Shown here: positions 44,088-56,095 of the stretch, piece after piece
Layout: every line of letters begins with the position of its first letter
How positions within the stretch are numbered: the first letter of the stretch is position 1
NCBI GenBank assembly: GCA_032821775.1
Contig: JAVLRN010000006.1
Coordinates: 930,001-994,000 of the forward strand
Source: Sanguinoderma infundibulare
Taxonomy: Eukaryota > Basidiomycota > Agaricomycetes > Polyporales > Polyporaceae
Direction: 5' to 3'
DNA: 64,000 nucleotides
Position numbers and translations under genes: made by a program
Notes under the pieces: model-generated
Seen by the model: only the letters and a program-made list of their open reading frames with translations
What the model was told of the DNA's origin: nothing
Databases searched by the model: none

Positions 44088-44817
44088 ATCCTGGACGAAA
44101 TGTTTAGTTGGTCACGAAACTAGTGGTAGGAGCCGTAAAGGTGGGAGCATATGCTGACTGGATTGAGGTGGAAACAATTGGTCGTTGTGGTGGGGGACGC
44201 TGAATCGAACACTACTAAACGCTGGTTAACTTGGATGATCAGACACACGCTTCCCTGAGACTGACAGGGGAACGGCTTACCAACCAGCCCGGGCCGCTGC
44301 CGTAGATATTGGCGACTGGTACTCGTAAGAAAGCCACCGATATGTTACAGTCTTGCAAGCACCAAACCCCACGCGCGGACTTGTGCCTTTGTGTTCGAAG
44401 TTGAGGTGGTAAGCGCTGATCGTTGCATGGCTCCTCATGCCGCACAGGCGCCTGGCAGCCAAGTTTTGCCATTCGCTGCTTGCCACACCGCCCGGGCAGT
44501 CGTTGTTAGCAGCTGATCATGTTGCAAGTTGGCAACCTTCGATGTTTGCTTAACATGCCGACACAGATTTCATGGGCTGCCGGCCTGGCTCGAGATGATC
44601 CCGCATGTTGGATCGGTGTTAAGCTGGGCCACGAGCCACTTCAAGGGTCTCATCGCCTCCGAGTCTCTCATCCACCCCAGCTGAACTCCTCCCCTCGTTT
44701 CATTGTGACCACCAGGTAGTTCGTCATCGGTCTGTACAGATGCTTACCCCTCATCTTGCAACGGTATACTGACGACGAACTATGTCAACTTAGGTCTTGA
44801 CTTCAGAGTACTATCCA
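44088..44817. other. Intergenic between F-box gene and HET pseudogene
   Basis: 730 bases holding the F-box gene's upstream region on the minus side and the former promoter of the HET gene. No coding frame or repeat copy was recognised. Confidence 0.4.
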
Positions 44818-46841
44818 ATGCGTCTTCTGGACACAGCGACAGGGCAATTCGTTGAGAAAGATCCAGAGGACACGAAGTACGCCATCTTATCCCACACATG
44901 GGATCGCAACGGAGGAGAGCAGACGTTCCAATAACTGAGACGGATCCAAAAGCGATATGCAAGTCCAGCGTGCCAGACCGCGAACGACGACGAACCCGGT
45001 GATCCTCGTGGGCCTCCTTTCGCCGCCCTCACCGCCCCTCCTCCGCTCCTCCTCCAGGGCCATTCCCACATCCTCCTAACCCACTCCCCGAGCTGGCAAC
45101 CCAACGCGACAGGCCCGGGCCAGCGGCCATTTGGGATGACCCCTCCCTCTCACCTAAGATCCGGGAGGCATGCGCCGTTGCTCGCTCGGACGGCTTCCAG
45201 TACGTCTGGATCGACTCGTGCTGCATCGACAAAACCAGCAGCGCAGAGCTCTCAGAGGCCCTGACCTCGATGTACGCCTGGTACGCAGGCGCGGCCATCT
45301 GCTACGCCTTCCTCTCCGACGTGCCGGCCGACGAAGACCATCGGGCCGCAGGCTCGCGCTTTCGCGCCAGCGCGTGGTTCACGCGCGGATGGACGCTCCA
45401 GGAGCTCCTCGCGCCCTGGGAGGTAGCGTTTCTGTCCCGGGACTGGAGGGTCATCGGGTCCAAGCGCACGCTCGCTGACCTCGTGCAGGAGATCACCGGG
45501 GTCAGCCGCCAGGCCGTGCTGCACGAGCGGTCGCTCGACGAGTTCAGCGTCGCCCAGCGGCTGTCGTGGGCCGCTGGGCGGCAGACGACGAGGTTGGAGG
45601 ACCGCGCGTACTCGCTCCTGGGCATCTTCGACATCAACATGCCCACACTGTATGGCGAGGGTGAACGTGCGTTCCGGCGACTTCAAGAGGAGATCATGAG
45701 GCGATCGCCGGACTCGAGCATCTTCGCATGGGAGGGTGTGTACCGGGGCCCTGACATCCTTCAAGAGCCCGCGGACGTAGTTGAGGCCGTGAAACTTGGT
45801 GATATACGATTCTTTTGTAGAAGGAACCAGCCAGAATACGGGCAGTCTCTTCTCGCACCATCCCTCGACAGGTTCCAGGACGCTGGAGTAATCAAGGCGG
45901 TCCCTCGTGGTGACGTCCTTCGACTCCTGCCACCGACGTCACCGCCTCTCCGTATGGTATCCGCGTACAAATGCCTTTGATAGCGCTCTCTCACTATCTT
46001 GCTCCCCATTCCACGCAATGCCCGGGAGGTTTAGATTCATGCTGGTATTTAGCCATTCTTGGATGCGAAACTGTCGATCGTCCTGGACACCTGCTCGGCC
46101 GGATTTGCTATATTCCTGACTCAGACACCGACGTACAAGTCCTGCATTGTGGATACGTAGAGGTCCCTTCGGAGCCCGAGCGACACTCATACATCGACCT
46201 CTTCCCCCTGGACGCAGCCACGATCGCACGCTGCCGTCCGTACGTCAAGGTCAGAACCGTGTTCGTATCCTACCCAGAACGCCTGGCCGGGCCTGGGACA
46301 TCAGGGGACGCAGCGTTCCAAGCACACAACACCATCAACCTGACCCTCTCCCCCACGTGTCGCGACGCATTGCGCACACAAGGACACACCGTCCACCTTC
46401 AAGGACCCGATCGGGACCGCCCAGCCACCCACAAGCTCACACTCTCCCACCCAAAGCACACCATCACTATCGAGTACCGACATGTCCTGGCGGATGGCGG
46501 CCGGGACTTGTCCATCAACGCGCAGGTGCAGATGTCGATGCATCCAGCCCTTTTGGACTCGACCCAGGACGTTCGTCGAGTCGAGCATCCTGGTGCTGTG
46601 ACCTGGCGTGATGGTTTACCATGGTCGCCGACGCTGCTCGATCGAAACGTCGCGCTCCAGGTCGGGGAAGTGACCGTGAAGTGGCCTGGACTTTGCGTGG
46701 TCGTCGCGTTACTTCCTCCGTGTTGAGGTTCTCGACGACGAGGCTATCGCGTCCACTGCGTCCGATGCTGAGACGCTGTTGGGAGAAGAGTTGGTTGGGA
46801 CCGATGCCGGTGGTGACGGGAGGGATAGCGAGTTGGATTGA
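44818..46841 (+). pseudogene. Decayed HET-domain (heterokaryon incompatibility) gene
   Basis: The sequence starts like HET genes at ATG 44818 (MRLLDTATGQFVEKDPEDTK, YAILSHTWDRNGGEQTF) but meets an in-frame TAA at 44932-44934, after which the same frame continues (LRRIQKRYAS). The HET core then appears in another frame: AAIWDDPSLSPKIREACAVA, FQYVWIDSCCIDKTSSAELS, WFTRGWTLQELLAPWEVAFL, RAYSLLGIFDINMPTLYGEG. A second shift near 45900-45960 is needed to reach TASPYGIRVQMPLIALSHY and WYLAILGCETVDRPGHLLGR. A third near 46710 is needed to reach RVEVLDDEAIAS, ending at TGA 46839-46841. HET domains trigger cell death after fusion of unlike hyphae. With a nonsense codon and at least three frame changes, and no good introns to explain them, I call it a pseudogene. 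Undetected introns could explain one change but not all. Confidence 0.8.
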
Positions 46842-47288
46842 AGACGACGAGTGTCCTGACCAGGTCCACACTGACTAGAGGGATATTGGGAGGACGAAAG
46901 TGAGGTTCATCCTGAACTGTCTTTGGTACTGTTCGGGAAGAAATGTGATCGAAGAGGTCGCATGAAATATACCTGCGCACTAGAGAGCGACGATAGGATG
47001 TGGAACCTGCATCGTCACACGTCCCATTAGATCAGGTGCCTAGAATATGTACATGACGATAACCCTAGGAGGGCGCTGTAGTCAAAGTAAAGCACTAGGT
47101 AATCGGTGACGCTTGAAGGGACCTCTCCGCACGATGGGGAAAAGGAGACCCTCTATGGCCCCCTCCAGGCCATCCATCGTAGGCTAGTGTCTGCATGAAC
47201 ATTATCCAAACATGCACTAAGCGTTCAATGGTGATGGGCGTGATGAGATGTGATGGTCAGACGAAGTTGCGGTGGAATGTTTTGAGTG
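46842..47288. other. Intergenic, HET pseudogene to RPB4
   Basis: About 450 bases between a plus-strand pseudogene end and the RPB4 stop codon; probably 3' UTR sequence of RPB4. Nothing else seen. Confidence 0.4.
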
Positions 47289-47946
47289 TCATGACTGGAA
47301 CTTCCGCATGGTCTGTATTTCGTCAAGGAGGGGTTGAAGTTTGTCGTCGTCGATCTTGACAAGACTGTGCGGGGAAGGTAGGGGGAAGGGGTGGTCGGGG
47401 AGTATTGGCTTGTTGAACGACTCTAGGATTGCGGAAAGAGTACGCACCTGGGGACGATACTCTTCGCTTCCTCTGCACTCACCGGACAGAGGTTGGCAAT
47501 TTGAGCAATCTCGAACTGGGTCAACGCGGATTCCCTCCGCAGAGTCCTGGATGAGACAGGAGAGGGGATGGGGACATGTGTGATGGATGAGCAGGAGCGT
47601 GATACTCACTCTCGAATAGCTGCGGCAGCCTCCGGCTTGTCGAACTTCGCGAACGTCTTCACGTACTCCAATGTTTTGTTATACACGCTGGTTCCACCTT
47701 ACATTGCGAACATTTGGCGAGAGGTAACGTGGAGACATACGAGGTGTCCGGAGCAGCCTTTTCGGAGGGCCTGTGTTCCAGCAGGTAACGGACTTCAGAG
47801 ATGAGCAGGCAACCAGCGTTGTTGAATTCTGAAAACAGGAGGTCGCGTTATCGCATGAGGCCTACATAGATAGCATACATACCAGATCCTAGCCTCAAAG
47901 CCGAGGCGTCCTCCTCCTCGTATGCGGGGCGGTGGCGGAGAGTCAT
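47289..47946 (-). CDS. RPB4: RNA polymerase II subunit Rpb4
   Basis: Five exons on the minus strand (47883-47946, 47741-47828, 47610-47687, 47448-47546, 47289-47364) sum to 134 residues. The protein starts MTLRHRPAYEEEDASALRLG, then EFNNAGCLLISEVRYLLEH, VYNKTLEYVKTFAKFDKPEA, TQFEIAQIANLCPVSAEEAK and finally KLQPLLDEIQTMRKFQS. This is the Rpb4/RPC9 HRDC-like core, and the final IQT-x-R-x-FQ is the usual Rpb4 ending. Rpb4 forms the stalk of RNA polymerase II with Rpb7 and acts in initiation, stress response and mRNA decay. The length is typical for fungi other than yeast, which has a longer insert. It is divergent from the AVT-like transporter. Confidence 0.93.
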
Positions 47947-48439
47947 GGTGGTGAGAGAGAAGCGTTTGTTTGTATGTGTTGTGCAAAGGCTTCTGAATCT
48001 AACATGCGCAAACAAGCCTGAGAATGATGCCAGGAGCCCGCCTCGACCGGACCTCGGCGGACGATGCTCGGAGGCTGTGGGTCGTGCTACGCGGAAAAAT
48101 ATCCGTGATCTGTGGGTCGCCGCAGGTCGCGGCATCTGCAGGGACAACGCAGACGTGTCTGACTCCATCGACTCTTTTCTCGCTGATTTTTGCACTCTCT
48201 GCGCCCACCCGCGAGCCACAAGAACGGCCGGACTCCGGGACCCCCTTGACTGACGCCGCACCGTGCTGACAAATCTGGCTCCGGATCGAGCGTCCCGCAC
48301 CGGTTCGGCGCCCGCGCGGCTGCCCCACCTTTCCTCTGCCCGTCGCACTGTCCAGTCCACCCCGCTCGACTTCGTTTCTCCTGGCCACCGCCCGACTGCC
48401 TCCTCGACTCTGGAAATTGACGACGACGATCCATACGAG
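47947..48439. promoter_or_regulatory. Divergent region between RPB4 and the amino-acid transporter
   Basis: About 490 bases between the two start codons. The plus-strand frame that contains the transporter start stays open upstream to about 48240 (Ser/Arg/Pro-rich), so the transporter N-terminus could begin earlier, perhaps via an upstream exon. The rest is promoter and 5' UTR by position. Confidence 0.4.
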
Positions 48440-50766
48440 ATGGTGCAACTATATGGCACCGCAGAGGGGTCACCCGACCGCGACCGGCGCCATAGCGTTG
48501 CAGACGACCCCAGGACTTCTCGCGAGGATGACGCCTTGCTCGGTGCGGACGCGACAGCGAGGAGGCCGAACAAGGATGGGCATGCGTCGTTGACGAGCTC
48601 TACGAGCAACTTGGCAAATACGATTATTGGCAGTGGTGAGTGATTAAGTTCTTGTGATAGCGTTCGTACTCACCCGTGACTAAGGCATGCTTACCTTCCC
48701 GCTGGTGAGTCTGTCTCTTATTTGTCGCACAAGCAGCCATTCAAGACATTTGCAGGCCATGGCCTCCGCTGGGCTCATTCCAGGCATGATTACATGCGTC
48801 TTCTCCGGCTCTGTCGCCGGTTTCGGCCTCTACCTGTTATCTCTGTGCGCGGCAAAGGGGCCACATAGGAGGGCCTCCTTCTTCAGCATTGCCGAGATGA
48901 CTTTCCCTCAAGCCGCCGTGTTTTTCGACGCTGCGATCGCGATCAAATGTTTTGGCGTCTCGATCAGGTATGTTTTCATCCCTGACTCAACTTCCCTTGT
49001 GGCGGTTCGTATCCAAGGAGCGGATGACACAAAGGGGCGACTTATCATGACGCCGGTTCATAGCTGGACCCGCAAGTACTTGTTCGCAACCCCTTGCATT
49101 TCGCGTTTGATGCGATCTTCTTGTGGACATCACGGGAGAACGCGTCGCCGTGAATTCGAAGGTTAACTCTGTCTGACAAGATGTAGGCCTGCTGGGGGTT
49201 GCACTGCGCGGTTGCTGTCTGGTCTTCTATTTTTGCACACTAGCTCTCTCTTGCGTCGACGTGCATGCGTCGGCGTGAAGCTGGAATGATGCTGGCATTC
49301 GAGCCTCGTTTACTATTACAATCTGGTTTTACATCATGCCGTGAACTGACATTCCCTATGCGACAGTTATCTCATCATCATCAAGGATCTCATGCCCAAT
49401 GTTGTGTTGGCTCTGTACCACGACCTTACTTCCCCCGACGTTAACCCTCCCGCTTGGATGCTGTCGGGACAGAATTGGATCACGCTCATTATGATTCCCC
49501 TGGTTCCCCTCGCGTTCCTCCGTAAACTAAACAGTCTTCGACATACCAGCTATATCGCACTATTCTCAGTAGGTGAGTCCAGGTTCTATGCCGACTGTTC
49601 GCGAAGGGCTCCATTATTGACTACAGTGCTAATGATATTGTTACAGCTTACCTCGTTCTTATTGTCATCGTCTGCTACTTCTTCCCTCTACAGGGTACGA
49701 CGAAGCCGGGCGATATCCACCTAATCAAGTTTACCCCTAGTTTCGTTTCGACATTCCCTGTGCAAGTGTTCGCTTTTACCTGCGCACAGAATGTAAGCAG
49801 TCCCGACACGTACCAGGGCTGAGACTGAGCATTTGGTTTTCTTAGCTTTTCCCAATCTTCAATGAGATCAAATCGAATACTCAGAAGAGGATGAATATCG
49901 TGATTGGCACGTCGATTGGCTCTGCGGTATTGATCTACGAGATCATCGCCGTCTTCGGCTACTTGACCTTCGGTTCCAAGGCGAGTATTCGCGATGGCGA
50001 AGTAACAAGCATTTTGCTGACTTGTATGCGCATTCCTTCAGGTCGGGCCGAACATCATCGCGATGTACCCAAGTACATCACTGTTCATTGCCGTCGGACA
50101 AGTTGCGATTGCGATCTTGGTCATGTTTTCCTACCCTTTGCAAGTACACCCGTGTCGGAACTGCCTGGATAAAGTATTCCATGCCGGCGAAGTCACTAAG
50201 CCGGTGTCAGGGACTGACGACGAAGAACCTGAAGACGAGCACCATGGCAGCCATGACATGAGCCCCTTGAAGCATAGTATATTAACAATTGCGATCGTCG
50301 CGGGCGGTTTCACGATCGCGTACTTCGTGGACGATCTCAAGATGGGTGCGTCCGCCTGTTGCTTAGATCGATGATGCCCGGTGCCAACAAACGTTAACCG
50401 CTGTCCGGTTCTCTTTCATACGTGTTTCTCAGTGCTGTCGTTCGTGGGTTCGACTGGATCGACGACCATCTCCTTCATCCTCCCTGGTCTATTCTGGTGG
50501 AAGGTCTGTCGGTGGATGCTGCGGGTAGAGATAATTCGGGCGCTGATATTCCGCTACACAGCTTTCACGCGATGATCCTAGCGCGGACAAGACATTGTCC
50601 AAGGCATCGCTAGGGTTAGCCATATACGGGATGTTCATCTTCGTGTTCTGGTAAGTCGTGCCCCGCTCTGCCCCACGATGTCCGGCTGAACACATGCTAT
50701 GCTCGCAGCTTGAGCTTTAATATCTACGGGCTCTTGCACACAGCCCCGTCTGAGAATGCACACTGA
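48440..50766 (+). CDS. AVT-type (SLC38/AAAP) amino-acid transporter
   Basis: A multi-exon plus-strand gene ending at TGA 50764-50766. After a polar N-terminus (MVQLYGTAEGSPDRDRRHSV) comes the AAAP signature SNLANTIIGSGMLTFPLAMA, then helices including GMITCVFSGSVAGFGLYLLS, WITLIMIPLVPLAFLRKLNS, AYLVLIVIVCYFFPLQG, FPVQVFAFTCAQNLFPIFNE, IGSAVLIYEIIAVFGYLTFG, VGQVAIAILVMFSYPLQVHP and a final GMFIFVFCLSFNIYGLLHTA. This is the yeast Avt5-Avt7/SLC38 pattern of eleven helices. Such proteins export amino acids from the vacuole using the proton gradient; localisation is inferred. A polar loop rich in Glu/His (DDEEPEDEHHGSHDM) lies before the last three helices. The last intron (near 50652-50705) was set by joining FVFC to LSFNIYGLL. 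The start is uncertain. Confidence 0.88.
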
Positions 50767-51060
50767 CCTATACCTACTGGCCTGCATACCTGTATGGCTC
50801 CTCGCATGCTCGTGTAATATATGATTTGGATCCATTCGTCTGGGTTTGTGCTTGCGTTTGTGGGCGAGGAATGCGATTGAGCGGCCGAGGTCGAAGCGGA
50901 GTTTTTAGGGAGACGCTTGGGGACATTGGGCCGGTGAATGGGCGCTAGTTGTTATAGGACAGACTTACCCTTGGACCTGATGCACCCCGGCTCGTTCCCT
51001 ATCCTCAACTCCTCCTGGTCGTCGTCTGAAGCCTCCAAAACTCTTGTCTGACCGACTATT

Positions 51061-54000
51061 ATGTCTGCAGGTGGGTCTTTGCCCTTGCCTTCCGCGGGGG
51101 CCTGCCGTAGCACCCGCGAAACGGGTCTGGCCCTCATCCCCGTTCTCCACGCTGAGGCTGCGCACCCTTTCATTTGCCATCGCATAGAACCTATCCTGCA
51201 CCCCCCAGAAGCCCCGGCCCACGCGATTCATAACCCCTCACCAGCCCCTTCACTCAGATCCCCGATACCAGGCATGGCGACGGCCTCTGGCGACCTAGCC
51301 ACACCGAGCACCAGCGTGAGTGCGCCCGAAATCCACACCCAGCGGTCGCTCTCCGCGAGCCCTATCGCCGCATCGCCGTCATATAACCCCACATCGTCCT
51401 CTTCTTCGCTCGGTGCGAAGCCAGAGTCTTCCTCGAGCGCCTCGTGCGCGATGGAGCCCAGCACCGCGGCGGGCACGGCCGCCGACGTCGGGCCCGATGC
51501 GCAGATCCTCGAAGCGCTCAAGAACAAGGACAGGCTCTACGTGCTCATGCTCGGCGAACAGATGGAGGCGTTGATCAAGGAACGGAGGTGCGTCTCGGGC
51601 GTATTCTGCATCCATTCTTCTCCCCGCGTCACACGACGAATCCCCGTTCCCCACGATGGCCCTGGCCTTCGTGCGTGTGTGGGCGCGGTGGAACCCCCAT
51701 TCTCCGGCGGGGTCGATGTGGTTTAGGGTTTGGTTCTGACGATGCGGTCGATGCAGTACGCGAATTGAGCTCACGCCGGCGACCTCGTACCAGCGACTGC
51801 TGGTTTATCGATGCTCGTCCTATTACAAACTCCAGCCCGAGAAGGATTCCGGCGGAAAGACAATAATGGTATACTGTCGCCCAGACAGTCGCATGTGCGT
51901 CCTTGGTCTCCCTCGTCGTTATGGCCTGTGGCTCACGCATAGCTCCCCGCAGTCCGGCACGACGTATCTGTGAGCTCGTCCCCGCCGAGGAATCGGCACA
52001 GCCGACTTTTCAGATCATGCGCCGCATCGATCGCAACCCTCGCGGACGGCAGCATTCTCATCCAAGCTCTACGGCAGGCGAGGACGCTGACACGTCCGAC
52101 ATAGATGCATCCGAGGCAGGGAGCATCGGTGGCGTCAGCAGCGCTGCCAGCACTGGCGCTCGGCGATACAAAACCATGGAGGAACGCGAAGCTGAATACA
52201 ACGAGGCTAGGTCAAGGATCTTCATGGGCTTCGAGGACAAGAAGGAGAAAGAAAAGGACATGAGCGCAAACTCGTCGACGTTCAGCCTCGTGTCTGGGTC
52301 GGGGTCCACAAGCGGCGGGCGAGGGAGTAGCATCGGGGATCTCGACGACTCGGCGAGTTCGGCTCCAACGGAGAGCGAGTGGTCTGGGCCGGTTACGCGC
52401 GACAAGAAGGAGGGATGGAGAGCTCCCGGTTCGACCAACTCTTCGGTGAGATCTCTCAGGTCTTCTGGAGCGTCCTTCAACGCAAACGGCTCGGGATCCT
52501 CTCGTAATTCGCGAGCAACGTCGCCATCATTCACATACCCTACACTCTATGAACCAGCATCCGCCACGCCGTACGAGCAAGGACAGTATGCCAATCCTCA
52601 ACCGCTACCCCATCCCGGATACCCGGCCCATTACGCTTACCCTCCCTACCAACCTCCCCCGCCCGGTCAACAATACTTGGGCTCGTACTACTTCCCGCCA
52701 TACCCCTACCCTCCACCCGCTCCACATTCGGATCCCACAACTCCGGGGGTTCCAGAATCGATCTACCAGCCTCCGCAAAATCCTTCACAACAGCCATCGT
52801 ACGGTCCGTACGTGTGGCCGAACCCGTCGCCTGGGCACCAGCCACTCCCTCCACCCCATTTTCAGCCACAGCATCCGCCCCAGCCTATCATGCCGGCCCC
52901 TCATCCAGAGGCCCAGTCTGCTGGGCATCCGATGCCTCCTCCCCTTCAAAATCACCCACAGTATCCCCAGTATCCTCCAGCGCCAACGCCGTATGGCTAC
53001 GGCATGCCCCCGTACTACCCTCAACCGTTCCAATCTGGCGCCCCAATGGGACCTCCACCCACGATGCCTGGTCAGATGTACCATCCAGGTCATGTGCCCG
53101 ACCCCATGGTCCCGAATGCAGGTAACGGCATGGATGGGCCCAACATAAGCAGAACGTCTTCTCGGAACAGTACTGGTCACGGCAGCGTCAACGGCAAACG
53201 TGGTGGTGGTCCTCGAACGCGCGGCTCTTGGACATATGGTCCCGGAGTTGGCGTTCCCGGGTTCAATTACAACCCCGCCGGTGCGCCCAACGGCATGAGT
53301 CCTAACGATGCATACGGACCTCGTTTAAGCACCAACATGAGACGCCAATCCGGTACGTCCAGCAGCGGAAGTGCTGGTGCAAGGACACCCGCGGACGAAA
53401 CCTCGTCCACAGCGGTAAGTCGCCTTCCATCCCGGTCATTTGGCTCCGGTATTTCCAATTTTGCTTGGTGTTGATTTGTTGCTGCCTTTCCACGCCATTT
53501 GCTTCTCGACGTTCGCGTTTTCGCGTTTGTGCAGTCGTCTTCTACGACTTCTTCCTCTTCGCGGCGTACGTTCACGTCTACATCCACCTCATCCAAGCAT
53601 CCCCTCCCGGCACGCCCTGACTGGGCCGTGGGACTGAAGCCCCAACACTCAAGACATCACGATCTCCACAACAATGCAGCCTCGCGGACAATGTCACCGG
53701 CAAGGATGGGCGGCGGACCGACACATCAACATCAGGCACAGCCTGTTCTCCAACCGAATGATTTTCCCCCATTATCCTCCGGGCCCTCAACGCGGCAGCC
53801 GGTAGTTGGCGGCGCCTGGACGAACGCGTCCATGTCGCGCGTCATGATGCCCAGCCCCCAAGGCAATACCAACGCCCAGGGTACGGCGCTGGTCCACTAC
53901 CCCTCATCACAGACGACAAGCCCGCAGGTGCCGACGGCACCTACGCCTGCGGCGCTCGGGAGATTGGACGAGCAGGACCCGGTGTTTGAGCGGCCGCCGC

Positions 54001-54251
54001 CGAAGAACGCAGAGCTCTTCAACCCGAAAGCCGTCGCTCGCGCCGGCGGGAGCGGCAACGGCACCGGCAGCCGAGTCGAGAATGGACGGAGTCGAGCGAA
54101 CACAGGAGCGAGTGCGGCAGCAGGCCTGGCCGACAAGCTGAGCTCCATGGTTCTGGCCGACGCTGAGGGGATGGGGCGCGACATTGCGCTCACCAACGTA
54201 GACTCGGCGGTGGCGCTCGCCGCAGGGGAGACCGCTGTGGCGTCTTCATAG
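51061..54251 (+). CDS. R3H/SUZ-domain RNA-binding protein
   Basis: Four exons. The first runs from ATG 51061 (MSAGGSLPLPSAGACRSTRE) or the later in-frame ATG 51273 (MATASGDLATPSTSVSAPE) to about 51586. The R3H region follows: DRLYVLMLGEQMEALIKERS, then TRIELTPATSYQRLLVYRCS and YYKLQPEKDSGGKTIMVYCR, ending SRIPARRICELVPAEES. A SUZ-type motif comes next (PTFQIMRRIDRNPRG ... TMEEREAEYNEARSRIFMGF). The remainder is long and disordered: Gly/Ser-rich, then a Pro/Tyr/Gln-rich region (about 52540-53080) typical of RNA-granule proteins, and a C-terminal SUZ-C-like ERPPPKNAELFNPKAVARAG. Relatives include encore/R3HDM proteins that bind single-stranded RNA. The second intron acceptor (51950 region) was chosen because it rebuilds SRIPARRI. 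Cytoplasmic localisation is inferred. Confidence 0.88.
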
Positions 54252-54929
54252 CTCCTCCGTCCCGTCCTCCGATCTCTCGACCCTCCTGGGACGCTGGTGC
54301 CGCAGCCCAGTGTCTGAGGACGCTCTCCCGGCCCTCTGCTCTCTCGTCTCCCTGCGTGTCTCTGTCGTGGTGCTGTCGCGTTTATTGGTTGTGCCGTGGC
54401 CAGACTGATGTGTACTTGTCGTGTGTCGTGTGGTGTCATAGTCATCGGGCGGCGGTGTGGACGATGTAGAGATGCTTCCGTACGTTATGCGCTACATTAC
54501 GCTGGCCGCCTTGCTCTGTGTCCGCTCTCCTTGTACGGTGTTGTACTTGTCGTATATCTTGAAATCTAAAGTACTAGACTCGGGCTGGCGTAATGGGCTT
54601 TTTGTGCCTGTAGAGTATATATATTGATTTTTTTCTATAGAAGCCTTTATCGTCGCTGCCGCTGGGTGCTCGAACGTTACTGAACACGGGCATTGGGTAT
54701 CCTTGCTGGACAGGTTTCGAGGCGTACGCTATGTTGATGCACGGATCGACCCTGGGCTTGTCTGCGGACGTCATCTACGCTCAAGTAACTAGTTGCCCAG
54801 CCTCGTGCCACTGATACCGAAGGGTTTCCTACAATGTATACTCACCACCATCGACTCTCGGGAAAGTCGGCATCGATGGTGAACGTATTCTGCGCACGCA
54901 TTAGGCGATGACCAGACTTTATCTTATTT
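54252..54929. other. 3' flank of the R3H gene
   Basis: About 680 bases after the stop: a T/C/G-rich likely 3' UTR of several hundred bases, then AT-richer spacer with a TATATATAT run near 54616. No gene seen. Confidence 0.4.
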
Positions 54930-56095
54930 AATATTTCGTCTCCACCGCGGAAACAAACGCATCAAACGCGGCCATTGTCGTCCTCCACGTTACGCCCGGC
55001 TTACATCGACCCCAAGACCCCTCCACAAACGACCTGTCGCTACCAAGACTAGTCCGGCCCATGACACGTTGCGCCACCCTACTGCTCGGGCCCCGGCATC
55101 GGCCTGGGCTGAGACGAGAAGGCAGCAACGTAAGTGCGACCATGCCCCATGCCACTCCCAACTAAAGGGCGGCGAACGGCTGTCGAACCGCGTGGCGGTC
55201 CTCTGCCACCCGTCGTCAGCATGTCTTTCTCGTAAGAGACGGACGAGGGGCTTACCGAGGTTGCTCCCCCCAAATTGTCCGGCGCTGCAGCGACGGTTGT
55301 GCGCAGCCGGCTTTGCCGAATGCGTGTCTGTTACTGGGACGCTTCTGTTTGGCTCCCGAGTGCGTCGCTGCGTCGACACGGGGTGTATACGCCGCCTGGG
55401 CATGTGTACCTACCCAGGGCTTGTACGGAGTTAGGGACGCGATCCTCGCGGGGCGCCATGGCGGAGGACGCTTCTGGCCTCTGAGTCACAGCGAAGACGA
55501 CGACGATGAGGGTGGCGATGCTGTGAAGAAGGGGATGCCACTCACCGAGTGCTCGTCCCCAATCGCTGCCGTGCACGGTGTAGCACGGCCTAGCGAACGC
55601 TGGGTGATCGGGGCGCCGAGAAGGCGGCGGGATGGGATGGGGCTGGTCGTGAGGGGTAGAGTGGACGTTGAAGGCGACGGTGTCGCGCGCCAGGTCGTCG
55701 AAATTGGAGGAGGGTACGAGATCGAAGGCGGGTCCCGCCAGGGAGGCACCGTGATAGATGTCACGGTCGTCCCCGGCGGTGCGATAATGGATCGGGAGGA
55801 TGAGTGGGATGGAAGAGGAACCAAGGCATGAGAGGGGAATGTTGCAGAGTCTGCTTAGAGAGAGGGTGGAGAGAGTCTACGATCCAGAGAAGGAGACCAG
55901 GGACTGACAATGGAGTGGTTGTGGTGGACTGAGCTGAGGAGAGGTGGCGATTGAGAGACATTGTAAATGATACCGAATGGTAGCTGGGGAAGAGATGCGA
56001 ATATCCAGAGCGGCTCCTTATACCCTTCACAGTGGTGGCTAACCAACCACCCTCCGAGTCGTATACGGAAGGTCGCCTTCTAAAGACGGCTAGGC
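54930..56095 (-). repeat. Repeat family copy E (diverged, minus strand)
   Basis: A much older or more distant relative of copies A-D. Shared landmarks on the minus strand: GGTGGTTGGTTAGCCACCAC, then GTGAAGGGTATAAGGAGCC (TATA position at 56017-56022); a frame starting MPWFLFHPTHPPDP, compared with MPRFLFHPTRPPD in A; a PAFDL segment; TAAIGDEHS directly before GTGAGT, compared with TAAIAEEHS in A; and a terminal part with GRLWRGLGVDVSR, compared with GRLWRGCEVDVSR. The parts between have many substitutions and small indels. The preserved short peptides and splice-like junction next to strong divergence hint that the ancestor was a protein-coding gene. Confidence 0.75.
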
